Of a DNA stretch of 21,739 nt, positions 7,702 to 16,217 are shown piece by piece. The stretch covers positions 1 through 21,739 of the forward strand of contig JANXWW010000110.1 of NCBI GenBank assembly GCA_025350945.1, in the 5' to 3' direction. A program made the position numbers and the translations under genes. The notes under the pieces were generated by a model. It had not been told where the DNA came from. It made no database searches and saw only the letters and a program-made list of their open reading frames with translations. The first letter of the stretch is position 1, and each line of letters opens with the position of its first letter. The stretch comes from Burkholderiales bacterium. Its GTDB lineage: Bacteria > Pseudomonadota > Gammaproteobacteria > Burkholderiales > Usitatibacteraceae.

Positions 7702-10700
7702 CGCGCGTCCTCCGTACATTCGTGCCATGCGCCGCCACTCCAATATCCGTCGTGAATTTGACCTTGATCGTGCCGCCAACGTTGAAGCGCCAGATATTCC
7801 ATCGTTTCTGAAACCGAAGGTGGCGGCGCATCAGTTGACATCGGTCGTGTACCTGTGTTCCCCGCACCCGGCGGCCCGCTCAATCGCGCCAGTCGTGCAG
7901 GCATCGCCTTTGCCACAATACGCGCTCGCTCAAGCCGTGCACTCTCGCGTAAATCAGCATCCGCCTTCAAATCAAAATAACGCGCACCCTCGATCCACGT
8001 CTGTTCCGCGCGCGCTTTTGTCGATAGCGGATTGTCGCTCCAGATCACAAAATCAGCGTCCTTGCCAACTTCGAGCGAGCCGACACGATTATCAATGCGC
8101 AATTGTTTTGCCGCGTTGATCGTGACAAATTTTAGCGCCTCGTTTTCTGATAGACCACCGTACTTGACTGCCTTTGCGGCTTCGGTATTCAGTCTGCGCG
8201 CGAGCTCATCGCTATCGGAATTAAACGTCGTCAGCACACCCGCTTTATGCATCAATACACCGTTGGTCGGGATCGCATCAATCACTTCCATCTTGTAGCC
8301 CCACCAATCGGAAAACGTCGAGCCACCTGCGCCAATACTCGCCATCGCGTCGGCCACTTTATAGCCTTCCAACACGTGTTGGAATGTGGCAACGGTAAAA
8401 CCAAATTCCTTGGTGAGTTTTACAAACATTAAAATCTCATCCGCCCGATACGAGTGAATATGGATCACCCGTTTTTTCTCCAGAATTTCGACTAGCGTAT
8501 CCAGCTGTAAATCACGGCGCGGTTCGGGTCCCACTTTCGATGTGCGCCATGCCACCCACGTATCGCGATACTGCTTTGCCGCCGCAAAACCATCGCGATA
8601 AATTTGCTCCACGCCCATGCGCGTTTGCGGGTAACGCGAACCGGAATTTTCCCAATTTGATTGCTTCACGTTTTCACCCAGCGCGAATTTAATACCGGGC
8701 GTGGCATTCGCAAATTTCAAACCTTCGGCGTCTGCACCCCAGCGCATTTTGATCACCTGGTTTTGCCCACCGATGGCATTGGCCGAGCCATGCAAAACAT
8801 TAGCCGCGGTAACACCACCGGCTAACTCGCGATAAATATCAATGTCGGTCGCATCCAGCGTGTCGCCTATGCGCACTTCGGCGGTGATCGAGCTTGAAAA
8901 TTCATTTACGCCACCGGCGACCGCGGTATGCGAATGCGCATCGATAATGCCTGCTGTGACATGTTTGCCTGCCGCATCAATTACTGTGGCGTTTGCAGGT
9001 GATGTGAGATTCACACCAATCGCAGCAATGCGACCATCGCGTACCAGCATATCGGCCTTTGACGGCTCATTATTACCAGCATGAGTCCAGATGGTTGCAT
9101 TAGAAATCAAAAGCTGTGCCGGGCGTGTTGGTGCGCCTACGCTGTAGGGCCCTGCCGGATAAGAGGATGAGAGTGGCGGTGGCATCACGTCTTTGATCGG
9201 TGCTAGCGCGCCTGGATTAGCATTCACCGCAGGCTCCGTACCGGACGCAACAAACGGTACAACTTTTTGCGCACTCCAGACTTGCAACTTGCCATTCGCC
9301 TGCTGCGCGGTGCCGCGTAATTGATTGGCAGAAAATTCCGCCACAATCATTTCGGCTTCACCGATATTTTTTCCGCACGGCAATGTCACCACCAGTTGTC
9401 GGCCACGCACACGAATATCGCAGTTGTTGCCATCCAGCTTCAACACTGGTTTTGCTTTGGTGCCTGTGATGTCCCATTCGAGTGTTTTTACTGGCGAGTT
9501 TATTTTCCACTTGCCACGCACATCCGCGCGCTCATATGCGGGCGTCGGGTACGGGCGACCTTCGACGAAGGCGATTTCGATCTCGGCAGGATTTTTGTCA
9601 CTGGCCTCGCTCGCATCAAATAAATCACCATTCGCAATCACCAAATTAGCCAGATGGCCCGGCTCCAGTGTGCCAATTTTTCCGCTGGCACCGATCAATT
9701 TTGCGGGCACGGTGGTAAGCGCCGCAATCGCCGCACTCGGGCTCAAGCCACGCCGCAAGGCAAGACGAATATTCGTCCAAAAATCTTTGGCGGGTTCGCG
9801 CAATCCCATCGGCGTAATCGCAAATTCAACGTTGTATTTTTGCAGATTGACGAGATTCGATGGCGCTTGTTCCCAATGCTCTAAAACTTCCAGGCCCACA
9901 TCGATGGCTGAATCCGGGTTTTCAATTTCGGGCGGCGCTGGAAAGTTGATTGGCACAATCACTGGCAGCGCGAGCGATTTTAATTGTTGCGCGCGACGAT
10001 ATTCAAAGCCATTGCCAAGTGCTGCTGATCGTAATGAAAACTCGTCGCGGATTTTTGCGATGCGCAAAAAATCTTGTTCTGTTTCTGCCTGGTGGATCAC
10101 CAGTTGGCGACCCGCCAATGCCGCGCCCAATGCGTCCAGCGACGCATTTTCCTGCGGGCGTTCAGCAGAACCTGGCTTGCTACGATAAAAATCATGCGCA
10201 CTGCGATACCAGCGTGCGTCGTAAAAAGTTTGGCGCTGCAACGCAATTGCACCCATTAGCGAGCTGGGATATTGCGCATCGCGCGAGCGCTCGATTTCGG
10301 TCGCGATGTGCTGTGCGGCTCTTGGCATCAGCACAAATGATTTTGCGTTTGCCAACGATAACGCATCACCTGCATCCGCCAAATTCAAGAGCGCACTCTG
10401 GCCGCGAAACACACCCGTTGATGGTGCCGCCAAGACGCTGGTAAAACCCAATTCACGCGCAGCCTTGACTTCGTCGGCTTTCAAATCCAGCTGCTGTGCC
10501 ACATCAATTTCTGCGCGCACCGTACGATTGTTTGAGGCCAATGCGCGCGATGGCAATCGGACTTCCGCTGGCGGTGGCATTTGCGCACCGCGCATCCACG
10601 GGGCCACGTTCGGTGACACCGCACGCAGCGATGCTGGCACCCCAACATTACTGGCTAAATCAATGAACCCAGCATAGATCGTGCGCCCGTCCAGCTTCCA

Positions 10701-10955
10701 CACGCGCGCACCCGCAGGCACCACCACATTCGCCCCCATCGCCGTGACCACGCCATCGCGCATAACCAGCACACCCCTGTCGATAATCTTGTCGGGGGAT
10801 ACAACAATGCGTGCGCCGGTAATCGCGTGCCAGCGTGGCGTGTTGTCGCGCAGACCCTCAATGCGATCAGCACCCACTTGCGCATGCGCGTTTGGCAATG
10901 CGGTGCGAATCAGCAACAGACAAACGCACAGACATTTCGCTTTCAATAAGCTCAT
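7698..10955 (-). CDS. Tandem-fused periplasmic amidohydrolase (two units, C-terminal one intact)
   Basis: 1085 residues, about twice a single amidohydrolase. Start ATG 10955 has AAGGA five bases upstream and opens a signal peptide (LLKAKCLCVCLLLIRTALPNAHA). A TTG at 10979 lacks support. The first unit (to about 480) has the beta-sandwich strand GVLVMRDGVVTAMG and a C-terminal LGTLEPGHLANLVI-type end like GTLEPG, but reads AGFIDLASN where HxH is expected. After a linker domain, the second unit (about 620-1030) has TAGIIDAHSHTA with HxH intact, further histidines in HIHSYRADE and TFQHVLEGYK, and an Asp in FNSDSDELARR, so it probably binds metal. Substrate unknown; a cyclic amide or peptide-like compound is plausible. 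It heads the minus-strand cluster. Confidence 0.85.
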   Translation of the reverse strand: MSLLKAKCLCVCLLLIRTALPNAHAQVGADRIEGLRDNTPRWHAITGARIVVSPDKIIDRGVLVMRDGVVTAMGANVVVPAGARVWKLDGRTIYAGFIDLASNVGVPASLRAVSPNVAPWMRGAQMPPPAEVRLPSRALASNNRTVRAEIDVAQQLDLKADEVKAARELGFTSVLAAPSTGVFRGQSALLNLADAGDALSLANAKSFVLMPRAAQHIATEIERSRDAQYPSSLMGAIALQRQTFYDARWYRSAHDFYRSKPGSAERPQENASLDALGAALAGRQLVIHQAETEQDFLRIAKIRDEFSLRSAALGNGFEYRRAQQLKSLALPVIVPINFPAPPEIENPDSAIDVGLEVLEHWEQAPSNLVNLQKYNVEFAITPMGLREPAKDFWTNIRLALRRGLSPSAAIAALTTVPAKLIGASGKIGTLEPGHLANLVIANGDLFDASEASDKNPAEIEIAFVEGRPYPTPAYERADVRGKWKINSPVKTLEWDITGTKAKPVLKLDGNNCDIRVRGRQLVVTLPCGKNIGEAEMIVAEFSANQLRGTAQQANGKLQVWSAQKVVPFVASGTEPAVNANPGALAPIKDVMPPPLSSSYPAGPYSVGAPTRPAQLLISNATIWTHAGNNEPSKADMLVRDGRIAAIGVNLTSPANATVIDAAGKHVTAGIIDAHSHTAVAGGVNEFSSSITAEVRIGDTLDATDIDIYRELAGGVTAANVLHGSANAIGGQNQVIKMRWGADAEGLKFANATPGIKFALGENVKQSNWENSGSRYPQTRMGVEQIYRDGFAAAKQYRDTWVAWRTSKVGPEPRRDLQLDTLVEILEKKRVIHIHSYRADEILMFVKLTKEFGFTVATFQHVLEGYKVADAMASIGAGGSTFSDWWGYKMEVIDAIPTNGVLMHKAGVLTTFNSDSDELARRLNTEAAKAVKYGGLSENEALKFVTINAAKQLRIDNRVGSLEVGKDADFVIWSDNPLSTKARAEQTWIEGARYFDLKADADLRESARLERARIVAKAMPARLARLSGPPGAGNTGTRPMSTDAPPPSVSETMEYLALQRWRHDQGQIHDGYWSGGAWHECTEDAR

Positions 10956-11135
10956 AGATTCCTTGGATTTGTTTCTCAATCGGATTCAGCCATTCGGTTT
11001 TAGCCATATGTCACAGCACACGAGCCGCAGCACCCGAATTCTAACCTGTTGGTCGTCATAATACTTTTCATCTTGAATCGCCTTTATGAGAGATTTATTG
11101 TGCCGCTGGATGACGGAAACAAGCAAATTACTCAT

Positions 11136-11161
11136 CCGAAGAAGCCACCCGAAGAAGCCGG
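11136..11161. repeat. 13-bp tandem duplication
   Basis: CCGAAGAAGCCAC (11136-11148) is followed at once by CCGAAGAAGCCGG (11149-11161), differing only in the last two bases. It stands 30 bases before element E3, with which it shares no sequence. No function is visible. Confidence 0.6.
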
Positions 11162-11190
11162 GTTTGGAATGACAATAATAGTTTTTTAAT

Positions 11191-11264
11191 TTCAAACACC
11201 AGCACTGGCGAGCGATTTGAAGCACAAATGGCTCAAACGCCGCACCCCAAAAGCCGGATGCGGC
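11191..11264. repeat. Structured intergenic element, full copy (E3)
   Basis: The central hairpin is GCG-TTTG-AGC (11212-11223) pairing with GCT-CAAA-CGC (11231-11240), ten base pairs with two bulged adenines and a seven-base loop. The block CCAGCACTGGCG (11199-11210) is the conserved element core. A second dyad, GCCGCA (11239-11244) with TGCGGC (11259-11264), follows. By hand alignment about 33 of 50 positions match the copy beginning at 18222. It lies downstream of the SDR gene (minus) and may end its transcript. Confidence 0.55.
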
Positions 11265-11288
11265 ATAACGGCGATGAGTTGAAGCGAT

Positions 11289-12248
11289 TCAACAATATTT
11301 GGCGTGATAACCTTTTGCACCAATCAAACATGCGAGCGGGCTGCGTAAATCACTGCCTGATTTGAGTCGACCAAGCATCAGCGCGAAGTCATACTTGGGC
11401 CGCCAACCCAGCGCTTTACGCGCGCGCTCGTTAACATACACACGATCAATAATGGGAAACATTTTCCAGCCATGCTTGGCAAATTCAATCTCGCACTCAG
11501 GAAAATAACGCGCTACAACTTTCGGCGCATTCACACGTAAATCAGCTAAATCATTTGTCGTGAATGGCGTTGTTGCGGTAATGATATAGCGAGCAAAACC
11601 AATTGCAGACGCTTGTTGAATCGCCAGCAGATGCGCGTCCACCGCATCTTCAATATCCACGCGCCGATACAAATATTCGATCAGCTTCATGTTGTCATTG
11701 GTAAATTCCTGCCGCTTGGCGGGCTCGTCATCGTCCTCCGGAAAAAAACGCGAGGTGCGTAACACGATGCAGGCGAGACCATGATCGCGGTGGAATAATT
11801 CGCAAAGATCTTCCGCCGCCGTTTTGGTTGCACCGTAAATATTTTTGGGCACGGGTTTCAAATCTTCTGTGACCCATACAGCAGATTGGCCGATACCTGG
11901 AACCATGGCGTCACCCAATACGCTCGTGGTGCTGGTGAAGACAAAAGCCTTCACACGCCGTGCCGCAGCTTCTTCCAGCAAATTGAGCGTGCCGGTGATA
12001 TTGGTATCAACAAAATCTTGACGTGTATGTGTTGCGACATGCGGCTTGTGCAGGGTCGCTGCGTGAATCACGGCATCAACACCTTGCATGCAGGCTTTTA
12101 CAAAACGACGATCCGCAATCGAGCCAACTTCATGGGTAAATGGTGACGCTTTAATATCTGCGCCAATTGCATCAATGAAGCGACTCTGAAGCGTGCGCAT
12201 CAAGGCTTCACCAAGGTGACCTGCACTGCCGGTAACTAAAATTTTCAT
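11289..12248 (-). CDS. NAD(P)-dependent epimerase/dehydratase (extended SDR)
   Basis: 319 residues from ATG 12248, where the protein opens MKILVTGSAGHLGEA. A TTG at 12263 would add five residues, and no good ribosome site is visible for either. Seen: Rossmann dinucleotide motif TGSAGHLG (residues 6-13), the strand VDAVIHAATLH, the catalytic Ser region FTSTTSV, and the YGATK catalytic Tyr/Lys pair. The C-terminal half (NDNMKLIEYLYRRVDIEDAVDAH) is typical of sugar-nucleotide or uronate-type extended SDRs. It starts 30 bases after dctR ends, on the same strand, so it may be read with dctSR and act on a sugar-like or organic-acid substrate brought in by the TRAP system; that link is inferred. Confidence 0.8.
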   Translation of the reverse strand: MKILVTGSAGHLGEALMRTLQSRFIDAIGADIKASPFTHEVGSIADRRFVKACMQGVDAVIHAATLHKPHVATHTRQDFVDTNITGTLNLLEEAAARRVKAFVFTSTTSVLGDAMVPGIGQSAVWVTEDLKPVPKNIYGATKTAAEDLCELFHRDHGLACIVLRTSRFFPEDDDEPAKRQEFTNDNMKLIEYLYRRVDIEDAVDAHLLAIQQASAIGFARYIITATTPFTTNDLADLRVNAPKVVARYFPECEIEFAKHGWKMFPIIDRVYVNERARKALGWRPKYDFALMLGRLKSGSDLRSPLACLIGAKGYHAKYC

Positions 12249-12278
12249 ATCATTTTTTAGCAAAAATATTTATAGAAA

Positions 12279-12929
12279 TCAATTCGCTGTATTAAGTGTT
12301 GAAGTCATTGTCGTACTCAGCAAAGTGGCAACCTCTGCGGCGGAGCGCACGCCTAATTTTGCAAATACTCTGGCGCGATGCACTTCCACTGTGCGCAGCG
12401 ATACGCATAATTCATCGGCAATAACTTTATTCATTTTTCCCGCCGCCACCAGCTTCATGACATCACGTTCACGCTCGGTCAGGCAGGCTAGGCGCGCCTT
12501 GAGATGTTGCACTCGCTCACTCACTTTGGCATCTTGTTCATGCGAGGTAGCATCAACATGGATGGCCTGCTCAATGCGGTCGACGAGTTCATTATCGCTA
12601 TAGGGTTTTTGCAAAAAATCAAACGCGCCTTTTTTAAGCGCGGCCACCGCCATCGGCACATCACCGTGGCCGGTCAAAAACAATACCGGATTGCTGATGC
12701 GGCGTTCTATCAACGCATCGTGAAGCGCCGCACCCGACATTTTCTCCATGCGAAAATCGAGCAGAAAACAACCGCGCAAATTTTCCGATTCACTATCAAG
12801 CATCGTCAGCAACTCGAGTCCGGACGCAAACGCGCGAACCGAGAGGGCACGCGAGCGCAGCAAAAACGAGAGCGCGTCGCGCACCGCATCTTCATCATCC
12901 ACCAGATAAACAATCGCGCTATCGGCCAT
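12279..12929 (-). CDS. dctR: TRAP-system response regulator DctR (FixJ/LuxR type)
   Basis: 216 residues. ATG 12929 overlaps the dctS stop (ATGA), which decides the start over a GTG three codons earlier. Receiver domain (about 5-120): acidic pocket DDED (11-14), phospho-acceptor Asp58 in CFLLDFRM, Thr in LFLTGHGD, and Lys in LQKPYSD. A LuxR-type helix-turn-helix (about 150-210) carries LTERERDVMKLVAAG and SLRTVEVHRARVFAKL. Known: in Rhodobacter capsulatus DctS/DctR, a FixJ-family pair, switches on dctPQM in response to C4-dicarboxylates. The divergent dctPQM here fits the same role, with the tandem repeats or palindrome at 15003-15069 as possible targets. Confidence 0.85.
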   Translation of the reverse strand: MADSAIVYLVDDEDAVRDALSFLLRSRALSVRAFASGLELLTMLDSESENLRGCFLLDFRMEKMSGAALHDALIERRISNPVLFLTGHGDVPMAVAALKKGAFDFLQKPYSDNELVDRIEQAIHVDATSHEQDAKVSERVQHLKARLACLTERERDVMKLVAAGKMNKVIADELCVSLRTVEVHRARVFAKLGVRSAAEVATLLSTTMTSTLNTAN

Positions 12930-14965
12930 CACTCGCAAGCCTCATGCAAATGCTGCTCAATTAGCACTTGGGCTCGCGTAGCTTGCGCAAGCGGCAAAGA
13001 GAGTGAGAACTGCGCGCCGCTTTTTGCAAAATTAGACGGTACCTCACAGGCATCAAACGCGCCTTCGTGCGCTTCAATAATAGAGCGACAAATCGCCAGG
13101 CCCATGCCCATACCCTCAGACTTGGTGGAATAAAACGCGGTACACAATTGTTTAATGCCTCGTCCGGCAAGGCCGGGCCCGTTATCGGTGACATCAATGC
13201 GCAGGAAACGCTCGCCTGCAATGTGGATCGTTACTTCAATCTGGCGATCTCGGGTGGATATCAGCGCATCGGTCGCGTTGCGCAATAAATTGATAATGAC
13301 TTGCTCAATCAACACCGGGTCTGCAGTCACGCGTACGGTTTCATTAAGATTGTTGAGCGTGATGGCAACCTGATGACGATCCAGCTCGCGACGAAACAGC
13401 GCGATGGCGTTCACCACGACCTGATGAATTTCACATGATTCGCGCACCGGCTCACGGCGCGTCAAAAATTCGCGAATGCGTTGCACGATTCGCCCTGCCT
13501 GCGCGGCCTGCTCGCCCAAACGCTGCAAGGCATCGTGAACATCGGCATCGGTTACGCCATCGCGCTTGAGTGAATTAATCACGCCCGCGTTGTAACTTGC
13601 AATCGCAGTCAGGGGCTGGTTGAGTTCATGTGCGAGCGTGGACGCGATCTCGCCCAGCATGGTCAGGCGCGCATGATGCGCAAGCGTATCGGCTTGCTTT
13701 CGATCCCGTTCTTCCATCAACTTACGTTCAGTGATTTCCAGAATCGATCCCATCCAGCCAATTTGTTGACCACTGGCGTCAACCAATGGCGTCTCAAACA
13801 CCATTACATCGAGATTGTGGCCATCGCGATGCCGCCAACGCGCCTCATAACCTTCGCGCGGCGCATCGCCCGCCATGTTGCGCAGATGGCGCTGCATGGT
13901 TTCTTCGATCTGGTCAGGCAGCCAATAAGGCATCGGCGTTATCATGCCCACCAGCGCATCCTGCGGCCAGCCAACCATCTCGGCGAACGTACGATTTACA
14001 TACACCAGACGGCCATTGAAATCACGCGCACGCAGGCCAACGACCATGGAATCTTCCATTGCGCTGCGCCAGGCGGCCTCGGTGCGCCACGCGGCTTCGG
14101 CACGCAACACACCCTGCATTTGCCGACGCAGCATCCATGTCGCGATCAACACCAGCGCCAAAAAACCGGCCATCAATACCGGCGGCAAGCCGCGATACCA
14201 CGGCACAAAAGCGGCATGCTCGGTCAGCTCTAACGAGGCATCGCGTATGGGCGGATCAAAACTTAATGCATAGCTGATTCGCGGAAAACCGAGCGTGCCG
14301 TAGGTCTTTAGTGGCGGCGAATCTTCGCTGGCGGCAAGCGTTTGATCCAGGCTGTCGGTCAGGCGCACATAATATTTGCGCGCCAGCCACCAGGGCACAC
14401 CGCGCTTCAGTAACGCCGTCGGTGAATAACGCGCGACCAGACTGCCTGAAATATTGCTGCGCGCACCAGGAATGCTTGCCACCAGGTGTGAGGAAATGCC
14501 ACGAACGCTTTCGGCTGTTGCTGTCGTGGGTAGCAAGGCACTTGGGTCGGCAGAGGCCGACGACACATGTGCAAGCACCCGATTGTCCTTATCGAGCCAG
14601 GTGACAGACTGCCAAACACGCCCGAGCCCGGCATTGATTTCGGCAACCCGTCCAAATTGTTCCGCACTGATAGCATTTTGTTGCAACGACCTTGCGACTT
14701 CTTCAAGTTGCTGCGATTCAAAATCGAGCTGACCGCGCAGTTGCGTCTCCAGCGTCAACGCATCCGCGATCATGGTCTGTCGGCGTTCTTCACGGTCAAG
14801 CGTATCGGTGCGCTGCAGCCATGCCACCACCGCCGCCACAAAAATCAACGACAGCAACATCGGCAACGCCCACAAATGCCGTGCCCAGGTTTGCCTGTCG
14901 CCAGAACGCGCGAGCGTGCGTGCTGCTTGCGGCATGTGTTTGGACGGAATAGCGGTTGGAATCAT
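12929..14965 (-). CDS. dctS: PAS-containing sensor histidine kinase DctS
   Basis: 678 residues from ATG 14965. A longer frame reaches 15130 but would translate the 14-bp tandem repeats at 15003-15044, so it is disfavoured. Layout: TM1 (about 32-50), periplasmic sensor region (51-260), TM2 (261-279), PAS domain (about 297-415, ending GSILEITERK), HisKA with His446 in TLAHELNQPLTAI, and an ATPase domain with N-box INLLRNATDAL, DVTDNGPGL, FYSTKSEG and GMGMGLAICRS. The HELNQPL H-box is the DctS/FixL/DctB type. It autophosphorylates and passes phosphate to DctR, encoded next. It probably senses the TRAP substrate in the periplasm. Confidence 0.85.
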   Translation of the reverse strand: MIPTAIPSKHMPQAARTLARSGDRQTWARHLWALPMLLSLIFVAAVVAWLQRTDTLDREERRQTMIADALTLETQLRGQLDFESQQLEEVARSLQQNAISAEQFGRVAEINAGLGRVWQSVTWLDKDNRVLAHVSSASADPSALLPTTATAESVRGISSHLVASIPGARSNISGSLVARYSPTALLKRGVPWWLARKYYVRLTDSLDQTLAASEDSPPLKTYGTLGFPRISYALSFDPPIRDASLELTEHAAFVPWYRGLPPVLMAGFLALVLIATWMLRRQMQGVLRAEAAWRTEAAWRSAMEDSMVVGLRARDFNGRLVYVNRTFAEMVGWPQDALVGMITPMPYWLPDQIEETMQRHLRNMAGDAPREGYEARWRHRDGHNLDVMVFETPLVDASGQQIGWMGSILEITERKLMEERDRKQADTLAHHARLTMLGEIASTLAHELNQPLTAIASYNAGVINSLKRDGVTDADVHDALQRLGEQAAQAGRIVQRIREFLTRREPVRESCEIHQVVVNAIALFRRELDRHQVAITLNNLNETVRVTADPVLIEQVIINLLRNATDALISTRDRQIEVTIHIAGERFLRIDVTDNGPGLAGRGIKQLCTAFYSTKSEGMGMGLAICRSIIEAHEGAFDACEVPSNFAKSGAQFSLSLPLAQATRAQVLIEQHLHEACE

Positions 14966-15002
14966 GCTGAAAGTGTAGCGCCTCGCAGCCCAGCAGCAAA
15001 GT

Positions 15003-15044
15003 AGTACATGCACGAAAGTACATGCACGAAAGTGCATGCACGAA
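15003..15044. repeat. Three tandem 14-bp repeats in the dctS-dctP intergenic region
   Basis: AGTACATGCACGAA occurs at 15003-15016 and 15017-15030, and as AGTGCATGCACGAA at 15031-15044. Each contains an imperfect GTRCATGCAC dyad, and in the third copy the dyad is a perfect 10-bp palindrome. A 14-bp period is not a whole helical turn. The position between divergent dctS and dctP suggests regulator binding sites, but recent slippage duplication is also possible. Confidence 0.7.
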
Positions 15045-15055
15045 AACTGGCGAAA

Positions 15056-15069
15056 TGTGGTTAACCACA
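15056..15069. promoter_or_regulatory. Perfect 14-bp palindrome, candidate dct operator
   Basis: TGTGGTTAACCACA is a perfect inverted repeat 12 bases after the tandem repeats and 93 bases before the dctP start. Its symmetry and place suit an operator for DctR or for a GntR/FadR-like repressor (TGGT..ACCA half-sites). Which protein binds cannot be told from the sequence. Confidence 0.5.
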
Positions 15070-15162
15070 ATATCGTCCGCGATTTACACGGATCAATATA
15101 AGTGCCTGAATTTCCGCATAAAGCAAGCAAGGCAATATTTTAAATCATCTGAGGAGAAAACC

Positions 15163-16203
15163 ATGAAACGAAACACGTTGCGACGTATTGCAAAACTGCT
15201 GGTCACTGCCGCAGTCGGCCTGGGCGCAGGCGCGATGCAATTTGCTATCGCTCAGACATCAAACCCCACACCCATCATCATCAAATTCAGCCACGTGGTC
15301 GCACCCGATACGCCCAAAGGCAAAGGTGCTGATCGCTTCAAGCAACTTCTGGAAGAGCGTAGCAAAGGCCGCGTAAAAGTTGAGGTCTATCCCAACAGCC
15401 AACTCTATAAAGACAAAGAAGAACTCGAAGCGCTCCAACTGGGCTCGGTACAAATGCTGGCACCATCGCTTGCCAAATTTGGCCCGCTGGGTGTCAAGGA
15501 ATTTGAAGTATTCGATCTGCCGTTTATTTTTAAAGATGATGCATCGTTCCGCGCCGTGACCAACGGCAAAACCGGCACCGATTTGTTTGCCAAGCTGGAA
15601 TCCAAAGGCATCAAAGGTCTGGCTTATTGGGACAACGGTTTTCACATCATGAGCGCGAATAAACCGCTGCATACGGTGAGCGATTTCAAGGGCTTGAAAA
15701 TGCGCATCCAGTCATCAAAAGTGCTGGACGCACAGATGCGTGCACTCGGTGCAATTCCACAGGTAATGGCATTTTCAGAGTTGTATCAGGCACTGCAGTC
15801 CGGGGTGGTGGATGGCACCGAAGGCGTGCCGTCGAATTTTTTCACACAAAAAATTTATGAAGTGCAAAAGGACATCACGCTTTCCAACCATGGTCATCTG
15901 GCCTACGCGGTCATTATCAATAAAAAGTTTTATGACGGATTGCCCGCCGAGATTCGTGGCCTGCTGGACAGTGCCATCAAGGACTCGACCGTTTACGCCA
16001 ACGAAATCGCAACGAGCGAAAACGCGAGTGCATTAGAAAAAATTACCGCCTCAAAAAAGAGCACGATCTACACGCCAACACCAGCTGAAATAAATGATTG
16101 GAAAAAGGCCTTGATGCCCGTGCATAAGGAAATGGAATCCCGCGTGGGCAAGGCGACCATTGAGGGTGTTTATAAAGAAGCGGGATTTGTTGCGCCGAAG
16201 TAA
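15163..16203 (+). CDS. dctP: TRAP transporter substrate-binding protein DctP
   Basis: 346 residues. ATG 15163 follows GAGGAG and opens a signal peptide (about 1-30, ending QFAIA). The mature protein shows the DctP family layout: IKFSHVVAPDTPKGKGADRF, VEVYPNSQLYKDKEELEALQLG, FEVFDLPFIF, the ligand carboxylate-binding Arg181 in LKMRIQSSK, and VVDGTEGVPSNF. It captures a dicarboxylate or related organic acid in the periplasm and hands it to the DctQM membrane unit. It is first in the plus-strand dctPQM operon, divergent from dctSR. The ligand is most likely a C4-dicarboxylate by homology, though DctP paralogues bind many acids. Confidence 0.93.
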   Translation: MKRNTLRRIAKLLVTAAVGLGAGAMQFAIAQTSNPTPIIIKFSHVVAPDTPKGKGADRFKQLLEERSKGRVKVEVYPNSQLYKDKEELEALQLGSVQMLAPSLAKFGPLGVKEFEVFDLPFIFKDDASFRAVTNGKTGTDLFAKLESKGIKGLAYWDNGFHIMSANKPLHTVSDFKGLKMRIQSSKVLDAQMRALGAIPQVMAFSELYQALQSGVVDGTEGVPSNFFTQKIYEVQKDITLSNHGHLAYAVIINKKFYDGLPAEIRGLLDSAIKDSTVYANEIATSENASALEKITASKKSTIYTPTPAEINDWKKALMPVHKEMESRVGKATIEGVYKEAGFVAPK

Positions 16204-16217
16204 TTCTTGCGACTGGG

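Larger units (their letters stand above)
10956..11288. other. 333-base gene-free region between minus-strand genes
   Basis: No convincing gene is present. It holds the 5' region of the amidohydrolase cluster, a 13-bp tandem duplication (11136-11161), structured element E3 (11191-11264) and, at its right end, a small hairpin GTTGAA-GCGA-TTCAAC (11278-11293) overlapping the stop codon of the SDR gene. No clear -35/-10 pair for the amidohydrolase operon could be chosen by eye. Confidence 0.6.

Noticed and set aside
9325..10188. Long plus-strand frame antisense to the large amidohydrolase (287 codons)
   Set aside because: Low-complexity Ser/Ala/Arg-rich translation, no ribosome site, opposite a clearly real gene; similar shadows occur over dctS at 13628-14233.
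10986..11225. 79-codon minus-strand open frame
   Set aside because: It runs through the tandem duplication and element E3, has no ribosome site, and its Cys/Trp/Leu-rich composition reflects the repeat sequence.
15003..15044. CRISPR array
   Set aside because: The repeats are 14 bp and directly abutting with no spacers, and there are no cas genes.
14966..15130. Longer N-terminus for DctS
   Set aside because: The extension would encode the tandem repeats as a Cys-rich peptide and shows no ribosome site; TM1 and the sensor layout are complete from 14965.
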